A stretch of DNA of 33,008 bases from Gammaproteobacteria bacterium. Lineage in GTDB: Bacteria; Pseudomonadota; Gammaproteobacteria; Pseudomonadales; Azotimanducaceae. Every line of letters begins with the position of its first letter. Position 1 is the first letter of the stretch. A program made the position numbers and the translations under genes. The DNA lies in contig JAPPIX010000191.1 in the NCBI GenBank assembly GCA_028820495.1, positions 1-33,008 on the forward strand. The letters run 5' to 3'. Positions 15,158-22,543 of this stretch are shown in pieces. The notes under the pieces are model-generated. The model ran no database searches. It was not told the origin of the DNA and was given only the letters and a program-made list of their open reading frames with translations.

Positions 15158-17221
15158 ATGCCTCGCCTTCCCCATGCCAGCCGACCTTCGTGGGCGGCAC
15201 TCGTGTTGTTGGCTTGCGGTTCGTTGAGCTCCGCTCCGGCTGCCCATGCGCAAACGGCGAGCGAAGTGTTTGAGGAGCACATCTCGCCGTTGGTCCAGCG
15301 CCAATGCATCAACTGCCATGTGGAAGGCGGCCAATCCGGCGACACCCGCCTAGTGTTCCTGCCGTCAACCGACTCGGCTCACCTGGTCCACAACGAGCAG
15401 CAGTTCCGCGCCTTCGTCTCGCAGGTCGATGACGGCACCAAGCGGATACTGGACAAGATCTCCGGACGCATATCCCACGGCGGCGGCACCCAAGTGCCTG
15501 AAGATAGCGACGAATACGGCCACATGGAGCGGTTTCTGGAACTGCTGAGCGGCGGGAGCCAATCCACTGAACTGATTCCGGACCTCAACCTTAAACGCGC
15601 CATTGCGGAGGCGCTCGGAAAGTCGGACGGCGGCGCCATCACCAAGGCGGAACTGGCGACATTGACTGAATTGGGTGCATCCCACCGGTCCATTGCCGAC
15701 CTGCGCGGTCTGGAATTCGCTGTCGAGTTGAAGAAACTCAATCTGTACTACAACCAGGTCACAGACTTGGACGCGATAGCCAAGTTGGTGAACCTTGAGG
15801 AATTGAACCTGAGTTGGAACAACGCTGCAGACATTTCCCCATTGTCGAGTTTGGTCAAATTGAAAACACTGGGGCTTTCCGCAAACGGGATAGAAGACAT
15901 TTCACCACTGTCGAACCTAACCAGTTTGTCTGATTTGCGTCTGGACCTGAATTACAATCTCAAGGATATCTCACCTCTGGAAAATCTGGTTGGCTTGTCA
16001 GTCCTAGATTTGTCAATCATCGGCATCGCGGACATTTCTCCCTTGGCAGGCCTCCGAGCCTTACAGCTCTTGGACTTGGACGCCAACAGGCGCCTAAGGG
16101 ACTTGGCGCCGCTTGAAAACCTCGCCAACCTGAGGACGTTGGTTGCTTCTCGGATCGGATTGAAGGAAATCTCGCTCTTGTCGAAGCTCACCGAGCTGGC
16201 CCACATTGACCTGCATGAGAACGCCATCGAAGACATCTCACCGTTATCGAAGCTGACCAAGCTGCGTGATCTCAATTTGTCGGGAAACAAGATTGAAGAC
16301 ATCTCGCCCTTGAGGGAAGCTGAAGAACTGATTTGGTTGCACGCGAATAACAACTACATCAATGATCTTTCGCCACTCGCCAACCTGACGAAACTGTCTC
16401 TCTTAGAATTGCAGCAAAACAGCATCGAGGAGGTTTCGCCCCTGAGGAATCTCACCGCTCTATCCGTATTGAGACTCCGAAGCAACAACATCCGTGGCGT
16501 CTCGCCGCTAGCCGATCTCACTGAACTCAGCTTCTTGGATGTCGGCAGCAATCTCATCGCCGACATCCAACCTCTGTCGAACCTAGGTGGCCTCCATTGG
16601 TTGAGTTTGGACGACAACGAAATTCGAGACATAGGGGTATTAGCGGAGTTGAGGGGCCTCAATGAATTGGATTTGAGCCGCAATCCGATTTCCAACCTCT
16701 CCGCTTTGGCCGACCTGCCCTACCTCCAACGCCTATATCTTGGCTACGCCGATATTCAGCACATCAATGCGCTGGCAAACCTCCGCGGTCTGGATAAACT
16801 GTCCCTGGACGGCAACGACATCCGGGACATTTCGGCCCTGTCAAACCTGACCAAGCTGACCGAGTTGTACTTGCGGCGCAACGCCATCTACGATGTTTCC
16901 GCGCTGTCCGGCTTGCGTGAGTTGACGAGGCTGTCGCTAACCGGCGGCAATTCCGTTAATGACCTTTCCCCCCTCGCCCGGCTGACCCAATTGCAGGGGC
17001 TGGGGCTGGGCGGCAACCAAGTCTCCGACGTCGCGCCGCTGTCCCGCATGGCGAACCTGTTGTGGTTGAACCTTGGCGAGAACGACGTTATGGACATCGC
17101 GCCCATCAGCCACTTGGAAGCACTGGAATGGCTGAATCTCCAACGCAACCCCTTGGACGCCGACGCCTTTGAGATGCACATTCCGAGAATGCGGGAACGA
17201 GGCGTGTACGTTCATTATTGA
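15158..17221 (+). CDS. Exported haem c domain fused to an internalin-type leucine-rich-repeat array
   Basis: 687 residues from ATG 15158. The signal peptide (WAALVLLACGSLSSAPAAHA) ends near residue 32. The haem domain follows at about 37-130: SPLVQRQCINCHVEGGQSG (CxxCH at 50-54), ISHGGGTQV and a possible ligand Met in YGHMERFLELLSGG. From about residue 150 to the end there are more than twenty 22-residue repeats of the form LxxLxxLxLxxNxIxDISPL, the bacterial internalin/SDS22-like class. The haem domain is the same one found in the two large upstream proteins, so the LRR part could act as a scaffold that docks a redox domain onto a partner. The central repeats are visibly less GC-rich than the flanking genes. 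The fusion is seen directly; the scaffold role is inference. Confidence 0.85.
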   Translation: MPRLPHASRPSWAALVLLACGSLSSAPAAHAQTASEVFEEHISPLVQRQCINCHVEGGQSGDTRLVFLPSTDSAHLVHNEQQFRAFVSQVDDGTKRILDKISGRISHGGGTQVPEDSDEYGHMERFLELLSGGSQSTELIPDLNLKRAIAEALGKSDGGAITKAELATLTELGASHRSIADLRGLEFAVELKKLNLYYNQVTDLDAIAKLVNLEELNLSWNNAADISPLSSLVKLKTLGLSANGIEDISPLSNLTSLSDLRLDLNYNLKDISPLENLVGLSVLDLSIIGIADISPLAGLRALQLLDLDANRRLRDLAPLENLANLRTLVASRIGLKEISLLSKLTELAHIDLHENAIEDISPLSKLTKLRDLNLSGNKIEDISPLREAEELIWLHANNNYINDLSPLANLTKLSLLELQQNSIEEVSPLRNLTALSVLRLRSNNIRGVSPLADLTELSFLDVGSNLIADIQPLSNLGGLHWLSLDDNEIRDIGVLAELRGLNELDLSRNPISNLSALADLPYLQRLYLGYADIQHINALANLRGLDKLSLDGNDIRDISALSNLTKLTELYLRRNAIYDVSALSGLRELTRLSLTGGNSVNDLSPLARLTQLQGLGLGGNQVSDVAPLSRMANLLWLNLGENDVMDIAPISHLEALEWLNLQRNPLDADAFEMHIPRMRERGVYVHY

Positions 17222-17227
17222 TCGGCT

Positions 17228-17245
17228 GGGCGCGGGCCAGCGCCC
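17228..17245. terminator. GC hairpin between convergent genes, possible bidirectional terminator
   Basis: GGGCGC / 6-nt loop / GCGCCC lies in the 25-bp gap between the stop of the haem-LRR gene and the stop of the MtrB/PioB-type gene. The stem is short and no U-run follows on either strand, so termination is suggested by position more than by sequence. Confidence 0.3.
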
Positions 17246-17246
17246 C

Positions 17247-19385
17247 TCACAGTTCCCGGCGCAAGGACACGGCAAGCAAATGGTTGCCGTAGCGGGGGCT
17301 GGCGCGCCCGAAGGCGAGCACGTTGCGGATGGCGTCCTGCGCCACGCCGTCGATGGCCCAATCCGCCGCACGGTAGCGTTCGTAGTAGTAGCGGAGTTCC
17401 ACCTTGGACTTCCGGCGCCAAGCGGTTTGCAGCCGAACGTCCAGCGATCGATGGCGGGAAATCAAGCTCGGAAAACTCGCCGTTGCCGACTCGAACGTCG
17501 TCGCATAGTCGCCATCGCCATCGGAATGGGCGTACGCCACCTGCAGGTCGAGTGACGGGTGCGGAAAACCCCTGGCCGCGAGGCGGGCCCCAGCCGTCCT
17601 GACCCGATCATCAGTGGCGTAGGACCAATCCCGTGCCGGAAAGGCAACGCTTCCCGCCGTGGTTGCCTTGCGCCACTGCACGCCGAAGAAGCCGGAGAGC
17701 GACACCCGGCTGCCGACCGCATGGGCGACATCCACCAGCCAGCCGCTGGAGCGGTCGCGCTTAAGCCCCAGCGACGAGTCGGGATAGCTGAACCTGCGAA
17801 GGTTGGCGTCGAGGCCAATGCTCAGCCCGGTGCTTGGTGAGTCGAATTGCAAGCCGCCCCGCCACTCCCGTTCTTGGCGCGCAGCTTGGTAGTAGCGCCG
17901 GGTGAGCGGATTGTTTGCGCTATTGGCCATGAACTTAGACGCATCGCGGTTGCCGCGAGCGTGACGGAGGCTCAAACGCCACGCCCCACCAAGCTCGCGG
18001 GACACCTCCAGCCAACCCCGGCGCTCATCGTTGCCCGCGACTTCGAGATTTGACCGTTGATGTTCCCCATTGCGAAAGCCCGCCGCAATCCGCATCCCGC
18101 CCGGCAACCCATAGCGCAGGTTGAACTCGGTGTTCGCGCGCCGGTAGTCGTAGCCGATGGCCTCGTGCGGGGCGGTTGCGAACAGGTCTCCCAAAACCGG
18201 CGTAAGCGTGATGGCCCGCCGCCGGTCTGCGCGTTCAACAACGCCGTGGGCGATGCTTAGCCGCAGCCCCCTTGCGGGGCGGCTGACCAGGTTGACCGCC
18301 GCGCTGAGCGATTCCCGGTTCGCGCCCAAATCGGGCTCGCCGATGGATGCCAAGTTGAGATTGGCATTGTTTGTATAGGGCAAAAAGGGCTCAGTCTGCT
18401 TCGCCTCGGTGCGGGCCAAGCTGACGTTGAGGCGGGTGGTGCGATGCAGGCGCAGGCGGGAGACGAATGACAGGGTGCTGGCTCTATTGCCTGGCGCCAC
18501 GGCACTGCGGCCCCGCGCCGCTGAACCAAGGTATGGATTGTCCCAAACCAGTTCCCGCTCACCGTTGTTAAATCGCCGGTGGGCGTAGGAAACGGCCGCG
18601 GAAAGCCTCTGATTCACAAAGCGCAAGCGGGTGACCGCACCCTCTATCCGGTGGTCGATGGGTTGCGGCAGCGCCGTGGCTTGATAGAGGAAGTCGCGGC
18701 TGGTTTCGCGGATGCCGCGCTTTCGTTCCTGGAAGTAGCCCGCTTCAAGCGTCAACGACGGCAACGGCTTGAACCAGGCGCCCAACTCCGAGCGGCGGCG
18801 TTTGGACGACAGATCAACGGATCGGCCACTCTCGGCCAGTTGCGTCATGCCCGCCGTGCTGAAGGCCGGCGTCCAAGTGTCCGGCAGCCGCGGCCCTTCC
18901 AACAGGGCGAAAGGCGAGCGCCCGTCATCCGATTGGTTGCGCGGGGTTTCCCGGTACCGGGCGCGAAAGCCGTAGCGCTGGCGCCTTTCCAGGCGCAACG
19001 CCGCATCCCGCGAGACCAGCCCGAGATTGCGGCCGGTCAGTTCCATGAACAAACCCGATCCCGTGGTCAGCCGATATTCGGCGTTCAGATCGAGGTGGGC
19101 GCCGGATCGATCGATCCCGTTGTCGCGACCGAAGCGCGCCTCCCCTCCCGTTGATTCCATGGCGCCGGCGGTGAAGGTTCCGGTTTGGGCGGCGGCCCGG
19201 TCGAATTCGCACAGCCTGCAAGACCAGCGCCGGGTATCCGCCTTGGCGTAGTTGGTCGCGAACTCGGCGGCCCCGGCCCCAGGAACCGCAACGAGCATGG
19301 ACAGAGCCGCCAAAACCCGCCACGGAGTTTGCCCCGCCCACACGGCCCGCGCCTCAACCAAGCGGCGGCAACCCTTTCCCGTCAT
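17247..19385 (-). CDS. MtrB/PioB-family outer-membrane beta-barrel of a porin-cytochrome conduit
   Basis: 712 residues from ATG 19385, close to Shewanella MtrB in length. A signal peptide (LAALSMLVAVPGAGAA) is followed by the N-terminal CxxC (CRLC, residues 56-59) characteristic of the MtrB/PioB family. The rest is rich in alternating amphipathic strands with many Arg/Tyr, and the last strand ends in Leu (AVSLRREL). In this family the barrel sheathes a decahaem cytochrome and lets electrons cross the outer membrane. The start is fixed by an ATGA overlap with the decahaem gene stop (19382-19385), implying translational coupling. A much longer upstream in-frame reading exists but lies entirely within the decahaem gene. 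No MtrC/OmcA-like surface cytochrome is adjacent. Confidence 0.88.
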   Translation of the reverse strand: MTGKGCRRLVEARAVWAGQTPWRVLAALSMLVAVPGAGAAEFATNYAKADTRRWSCRLCEFDRAAAQTGTFTAGAMESTGGEARFGRDNGIDRSGAHLDLNAEYRLTTGSGLFMELTGRNLGLVSRDAALRLERRQRYGFRARYRETPRNQSDDGRSPFALLEGPRLPDTWTPAFSTAGMTQLAESGRSVDLSSKRRRSELGAWFKPLPSLTLEAGYFQERKRGIRETSRDFLYQATALPQPIDHRIEGAVTRLRFVNQRLSAAVSYAHRRFNNGERELVWDNPYLGSAARGRSAVAPGNRASTLSFVSRLRLHRTTRLNVSLARTEAKQTEPFLPYTNNANLNLASIGEPDLGANRESLSAAVNLVSRPARGLRLSIAHGVVERADRRRAITLTPVLGDLFATAPHEAIGYDYRRANTEFNLRYGLPGGMRIAAGFRNGEHQRSNLEVAGNDERRGWLEVSRELGGAWRLSLRHARGNRDASKFMANSANNPLTRRYYQAARQEREWRGGLQFDSPSTGLSIGLDANLRRFSYPDSSLGLKRDRSSGWLVDVAHAVGSRVSLSGFFGVQWRKATTAGSVAFPARDWSYATDDRVRTAGARLAARGFPHPSLDLQVAYAHSDGDGDYATTFESATASFPSLISRHRSLDVRLQTAWRRKSKVELRYYYERYRAADWAIDGVAQDAIRNVLAFGRASPRYGNHLLAVSLRREL

Positions 19386-20383
19386 CGGCGTAACAAATTG
19401 CCGGACGGATGATTCGAGCCATGCACTTGAGCGTGGCAATTCAGGCAAGCGTTGGCAAACAGAAACTCGGCCCCTGGGTCTTCGGGAGACCGGCTTGCCA
19501 ATGCCGGCAAGCTGCGATGCCCCACCGAGGAGTGGCAAGCTTGACAGAGCTGCGGTGCCCGGCGCACCAACAGCGCCGGTTGGTTGGAGCCGTGCGGCAG
19601 GTGGCAAATGCCGCAATCCTCGCTGGCGGGCGGGTGTTCCCAAAGAAAGGGGCCTTGCTTTTCCGCGTGGCAAGCGAAACAGGCTTGGTTGGCCGTCTGC
19701 TCGCGCAACAAGCCGTCGCCGCCATGGGGGTCGTGGCAATCCCGGCAGACCAGTTGATGTTCGCGCAACGGATGGGAGGACAGTTTGAGCAAGTCGGCGC
19801 GCACTTCCCGGTGACAGTCGAGGCAGCGGCCAGCCTGCCCGGTCTGGGTGCGTATCGCATCAACGCGATCGTGAATGCGGTGGCAATCGGCGCACGCGAC
19901 ATCACCCTGCTCGTGGGCGCTGCCGGCCCAACGGGCGCGCCCATAGTCTTCGTGACAAGCGAGGCAGAAGTGGTTCTGCAGGTCAGCCGAGGCGTTGGCC
20001 TTGCGCCCGAAATTGAGAATGGGCTCCCGTTCCGCGCCTTCGCCCAGCATGCGCTGGCCGTGCTCGCCGATGGGCCCGTGGCAAGCTTCGCATTGCAAGC
20101 CTGCTGGATGCAGGATGGACGAACCGGATTTAAACGGCGTGCCCGGAATGCCCGGATGGCCGTGGACGTTGTCGAAAACCGCGGCGGTGGGGAACGGCTC
20201 GCTATCGTCATGGCAGCGCAGGCAGGTGTCCGCGCCACGGCTGGAGTAGTCCCCCGCCGCCAGTCTTGCGGTCAACGCAGCATCGGCATCGCCTGAACGG
20301 TCGTCAGGCACCAACGAAGGGCTGAAGAACAGGACCGCGACGCAGGCCATTGCAACTTGAGTGGGGTGGCTGCAATTGCGCAT
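19382..20383 (-). CDS. Decahaem c-type cytochrome, DmsE/MtrA family
   Basis: 333 residues, the same length as Shewanella MtrA. After a signal peptide (VAMACVAVLFFSPSL) there are exactly ten CxxCH haem motifs, starting at residues 54, 98, 140, 164, 187, 213, 235, 257, 280 and 313, together with extra His residues that can serve as distal ligands. Such periplasmic cytochromes plug into the MtrB/PioB barrel and pass electrons through the outer membrane, outward (metal or DMSO reduction) or inward (iron oxidation). The ATG follows the dihaem gene stop by 9 nt with GAGGG across the stop as ribosome-binding site, and its own stop overlaps the barrel gene. The direction of electron flow cannot be read from the sequence. 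Confidence 0.93.
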   Translation of the reverse strand: MRNCSHPTQVAMACVAVLFFSPSLVPDDRSGDADAALTARLAAGDYSSRGADTCLRCHDDSEPFPTAAVFDNVHGHPGIPGTPFKSGSSILHPAGLQCEACHGPIGEHGQRMLGEGAEREPILNFGRKANASADLQNHFCLACHEDYGRARWAGSAHEQGDVACADCHRIHDRVDAIRTQTGQAGRCLDCHREVRADLLKLSSHPLREHQLVCRDCHDPHGGDGLLREQTANQACFACHAEKQGPFLWEHPPASEDCGICHLPHGSNQPALLVRRAPQLCQACHSSVGHRSLPALASRSPEDPGAEFLFANACLNCHAQVHGSNHPSGNLLRR

Positions 20384-20392
20384 CCGTTGCCC

Positions 20393-21037
20393 TCAATATT
20401 CCCCCGCGCTCACGTACAGTTCGATGATGGCCCGCTTTTCCGCTGCTGAGAGCGTGTCGTACTTTTCCCGCATTTTGTCGGACATGGCCCGGCGGCCGGA
20501 GTCGAAGTTGTCGAATTCCGCCACCAGGTACTCGCGCCACTGTCCGGCGCTGATCGGCAGGTCCGATTCAGGATCCCGGCCACCGTCGTAGTGGCAGCGG
20601 TCGCACTTCTCCGCATGGATTTCCGCTCCCTGCCGGGCAAGGTCCGCGTCAAAGGGCTGTTCGTGCGGTTGCCACTGCTGATTCGCGTAGTAGATGACCA
20701 CCGCCCATTCATCGGCGTTGGAAAGCGAGTCGACAACTTCCACCATGTCCGTTTTCGTGCCATCCGGCAATTCAACGGTGCGCGCCTCTCGCAAACCCCT
20801 GCGATAGGTGTCCAGCAGCTCCATGGTCGCCAGCATCGAAAAACCGGCGATGGAGGGCACGTCGCGGGTCTGACTCCTTCCCCCCTCACCGTGACACTCA
20901 GCGCACTGGCTCGCCACTCGTTCGCCGGCCTCAGCAATGCTCGGCTCGGTGGCCTGTTCATCGCCTTGCGCAAGCGCAATCCCACCGAAGAAGGCGAGGA
21001 TGGCCAACAACTTGGACTGTCGCTCAAGGCGCCACAT
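20393..21037 (-). CDS. Dihaem cytochrome c (c4/c553-like)
   Basis: 214 residues from ATG 21037. A signal peptide (KLLAILAFFGGIALAQG) precedes two haem domains: CAECH at 45-49 followed by GEGGRS and VPSIAGFS, and CDRCH at 145-149 followed by DGGRDPESDLPISAGQW. Met residues in each half (for example in FSMLATM and RRAMSDKM) could be sixth ligands. It is first in the minus-strand operon with the decahaem cytochrome and barrel and probably shuttles electrons between them and the inner membrane. An upstream TTG (21109) would add 24 residues but spoil the signal peptide. Confidence 0.88.
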   Translation of the reverse strand: MWRLERQSKLLAILAFFGGIALAQGDEQATEPSIAEAGERVASQCAECHGEGGRSQTRDVPSIAGFSMLATMELLDTYRRGLREARTVELPDGTKTDMVEVVDSLSNADEWAVVIYYANQQWQPHEQPFDADLARQGAEIHAEKCDRCHYDGGRDPESDLPISAGQWREYLVAEFDNFDSGRRAMSDKMREKYDTLSAAEKRAIIELYVSAGEY

Positions 21038-21313
21038 GAAGTTCAAACTGAGCCACCACCACCCTTTCCAAACGCTTTCGTTTGCCTGCAGGCCCACGCG
21101 AGCGGGCAAGGAGTTGCGGGACCGAAGAATAGCACCGTGACGTGGAAAATCTCAAAATCGCTTCGCCCAAGGAAAAAATCAGGGGTAAAGGAGAAAAAAG
21201 AAAGGGAAATAAAGGGGTTGCAACATCCAAACCGCATAGGTAAATTTATCCGTAGGAACTAATGACCTAAAACAACAAAGCCGAACGGTCCGGCCATACA
21301 GGGATGCCTGACG
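21038..21313. other. Divergent intergenic region with a purine-rich tract
   Basis: This 276-bp gap separates the cytochrome operon (minus) from a small lipoprotein gene (plus) and should hold both promoters. From about 21169 to 21219 the plus strand is almost entirely A and G, unlike the GC-rich surroundings. The segment 21236-21290 is unusually AT-rich and a likely promoter area, but no -10/-35 pair is strong enough to call. Confidence 0.4.
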
Positions 21314-21586
21314 ATGAACATCCAAGCAATCCGCAACTTCATGACAATCCCCGTGCTGGCCATCGGCCTAGCCGCCTGCGCCAGCACCGCCACCAACCCA
21401 GCCAAGCACTACGATGTCTGGTATGCGAAGGAAGCCAAGACCGAGCGAGACTACAAGCTCGACGAAGCGCAATGCTACGACGCCCACGAGTTGGAGCCCG
21501 GCCAGCCGGTGGCGCTGGACTCCCTGTCCTATGAGGGCTACCGCGACTGCATGATGGCCAAGGGCTACGTGCTTAGGAACTTTTAG
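21314..21586 (+). CDS. Small lipoprotein of unknown function
   Basis: 90 residues. The N-terminus has a short hydrophobic core ending in the lipobox GLAAC (Cys22), and the mature part is about 69 residues. It contains one Cys in EAQCYDAH and one in YEGYRDCMMAKGYVLRNF; the latter type of ending (YRxCMxxxGY) is common in small proteobacterial lipoproteins. AGGGA about 9 nt upstream of the ATG may be the ribosome-binding site. It stands alone, diverging from the cytochrome operon, and I cannot assign a role. Confidence 0.8.
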   Translation: MNIQAIRNFMTIPVLAIGLAACASTATNPAKHYDVWYAKEAKTERDYKLDEAQCYDAHELEPGQPVALDSLSYEGYRDCMMAKGYVLRNF

Positions 21587-21697
21587 AACAGCGGCTGCGG
21601 CGCGGCGAATTGGGCCGCACCGCACCCATGCCCCCACCCCTCCCATTCTGAAAGCCCCTCGCACCCCTTTCCAAAGCCAAGAACCAGCAAACCGATC
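21587..21697. other. Gene-free stretch before the MITE-like element
   Basis: Positions 21587-21900 form a 314-bp gap without a gene. The first part (to 21697) holds only a weak GC hairpin (GCGGC-N7-GCCGC, just after the lipoprotein stop, no U-run) and, at 21687-21697, the left copy of the target duplication GCAAACCGATC. The remainder is the mobile-like element and the mazEF promoter, listed separately. Confidence 0.5.
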
Positions 21698-21825
21698 AGC
21701 AATTCTCATTTTGTCGGAGCGGGCATCTTGCCCTCGAAATGAACCGGGAAATCCATCGAGGGCGGGACGCCCTCGCTCCGGGGAGCTTCGCCTGACGCAA
21801 CGAAAAAGCCAAAATGAGAATTGCT
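21698..21825. mobile_element. 128-bp MITE-like element with 16-bp terminal inverted repeats and 11-bp target duplication
   Basis: The left end is AGCAATTCTCATTTTG (21698-21713) and the right end is its exact reverse complement (21810-21825). The element is bracketed immediately by identical 11-bp direct repeats GCAAACCGATC (21687-21697 and 21826-21836), as left by transposase-driven insertion. It encodes nothing and carries a REP pair inside. It ends 75 bp before mazE. The parent transposase is not in the window. Confidence 0.8.
21716..21779. repeat. REP pair (REPIN), copy 2
   Basis: A degenerate forward REP (21716-21737, GGAG followed by CGGGCA-TCT-TGCCCTCG) and a perfect reverse REP (21756-21779) lie inside the MITE-like element. 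Here the GGAG heads point outwards, opposite to copies 1 and 3. Confidence 0.75.
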
Positions 21826-21841
21826 GCAAACCGATCCAAGC

Positions 21842-21867
21842 GCTTGACCCCCGGCATAAGGTCAAGC
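21842..21867 (+). promoter_or_regulatory. Inverted repeat in the mazEF promoter region (candidate operator)
   Basis: GCTTGAC and GTCAAGC are perfect 7-bp arms separated by 12 bp, starting 59 nt before the mazE ATG. MazE-MazF complexes repress their own promoter through palindromes of this sort. GGAG at 21891-21894, 6 nt before the ATG, is a good ribosome-binding site. Confidence 0.4.
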
Positions 21868-21900
21868 AAGGTATCTACATCGGTTTCTACGGAGTGGGTC

Positions 21901-22143
21901 ATGGAAGCTCGCATAAGCAAATGGGGCAACAGCTTGGCATTGCGCATACCCAAGCTAGTCGCGGCTCAGGTCGGCCTGCGCACCGACTCAGTCGTGGACC
22001 TTTCCCCGCAAGGCGAAAAGCTGATTGTTTCCTTGGTGGAATCCCCGCCTCGTCAATTGGAGGCGCTGCTTGCCGAGGTGACCGAGGAGAACATCCATGG
22101 CGAAGTGGACACCGGTCCGCCGGTCGGGCGCGAGTTGTGGTAA
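21901..22143 (+). CDS. mazE: MazE-type antitoxin (AbrB/MazE fold)
   Basis: 80 residues. The N-terminal MEARISKWGNSLALRIPKLV is the typical swapped-hairpin AbrB/MazE DNA-binding motif. The acidic C-terminal half (EVTEENIHGEVDTGPPVG) is what normally occupies the toxin's active site. ATG 21901 follows a well-spaced GGAG; longer in-frame starts would run into the inserted element. The downstream mazF overlaps by 7 nt. The role is neutralisation of MazF and autoregulation, as known for the family. Confidence 0.95.
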   Translation: MEARISKWGNSLALRIPKLVAAQVGLRTDSVVDLSPQGEKLIVSLVESPPRQLEALLAEVTEENIHGEVDTGPPVGRELW

Positions 22144-22502
22144 GGCCAAGCCGGCAAATCCCGGATCGCGGGGATTTGGTCTGGATTGACTTCAACCCCC
22201 AAGCGGGCCGGGAGCAGGCTGGCCGTCGCCCAGCGCTGGTTCTCTCACCAGCGTCATACAACGGCAAAGTCGGCTTGGCGCTGCTTTGCCCAATCACTTC
22301 GCGGGTAAAGGGCTATCCCTTCGAGGTGGCGATCCCAGATGGCCTTGCCATATCGGGCGTCGTGTTGGCCGATCAGGTAAAGAGCCTCGACTGGCGCCAA
22401 CGCAACGCATCAGTGGCGGCGCAAATGCCCAGCCAAGCGGTCAGCGAGGTTCAATCCAAGGTCGGTGCGCTTCTGAACTTGAGCCCAGCCCATACGGATT
22501 GA
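22137..22502 (+). CDS. mazF: MazF-type endoribonuclease toxin
   Basis: 121 residues from GTG 22137. The sequence tracks E. coli MazF closely: PDRGDLVWIDFNPQAGREQ, AGRRPALVLSPASYN, PITSRVKGYPFEV and GVVLADQVKSLDWR. The family cleaves mRNA at short ACA-like motifs; the Arg in GRRPALVLSP and the Thr in PITS correspond to active-site positions. No ATG is available in frame before the conserved domain, and the GTG gives a first residue aligned with the E. coli Met while overlapping mazE by 7 nt, which implies coupled translation. It appears intact, unlike the toxin of the dinJ locus. Confidence 0.94.
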   Translation: MVRPSRQIPDRGDLVWIDFNPQAGREQAGRRPALVLSPASYNGKVGLALLCPITSRVKGYPFEVAIPDGLAISGVVLADQVKSLDWRQRNASVAAQMPSQAVSEVQSKVGALLNLSPAHTD

Positions 22503-22543
22503 GACTGTGCGCCAATGGGTGCCGTCTCAGGTAAACTGGCGGC

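Noticed and set aside
15700-17200. Short periodic DNA repeats resembling an array
   Set aside because: The ~66-bp period is the 22-residue LRR coding repeat; there are no conserved direct repeats with unique spacers, so it is not CRISPR.
19386-19739. N-terminal extension of the MtrB/PioB-type barrel protein
   Set aside because: The extra 118 residues lie inside the decahaem cytochrome gene in another frame; the signal peptide and ATGA overlap fix the start at 19385.
21024-21237. Two minus-strand short frames in the purine-rich leader
   Set aside because: They are low-complexity products of the pyrimidine-rich strand (Ser/Phe/Leu runs) with no ribosome-binding site or homology cue.
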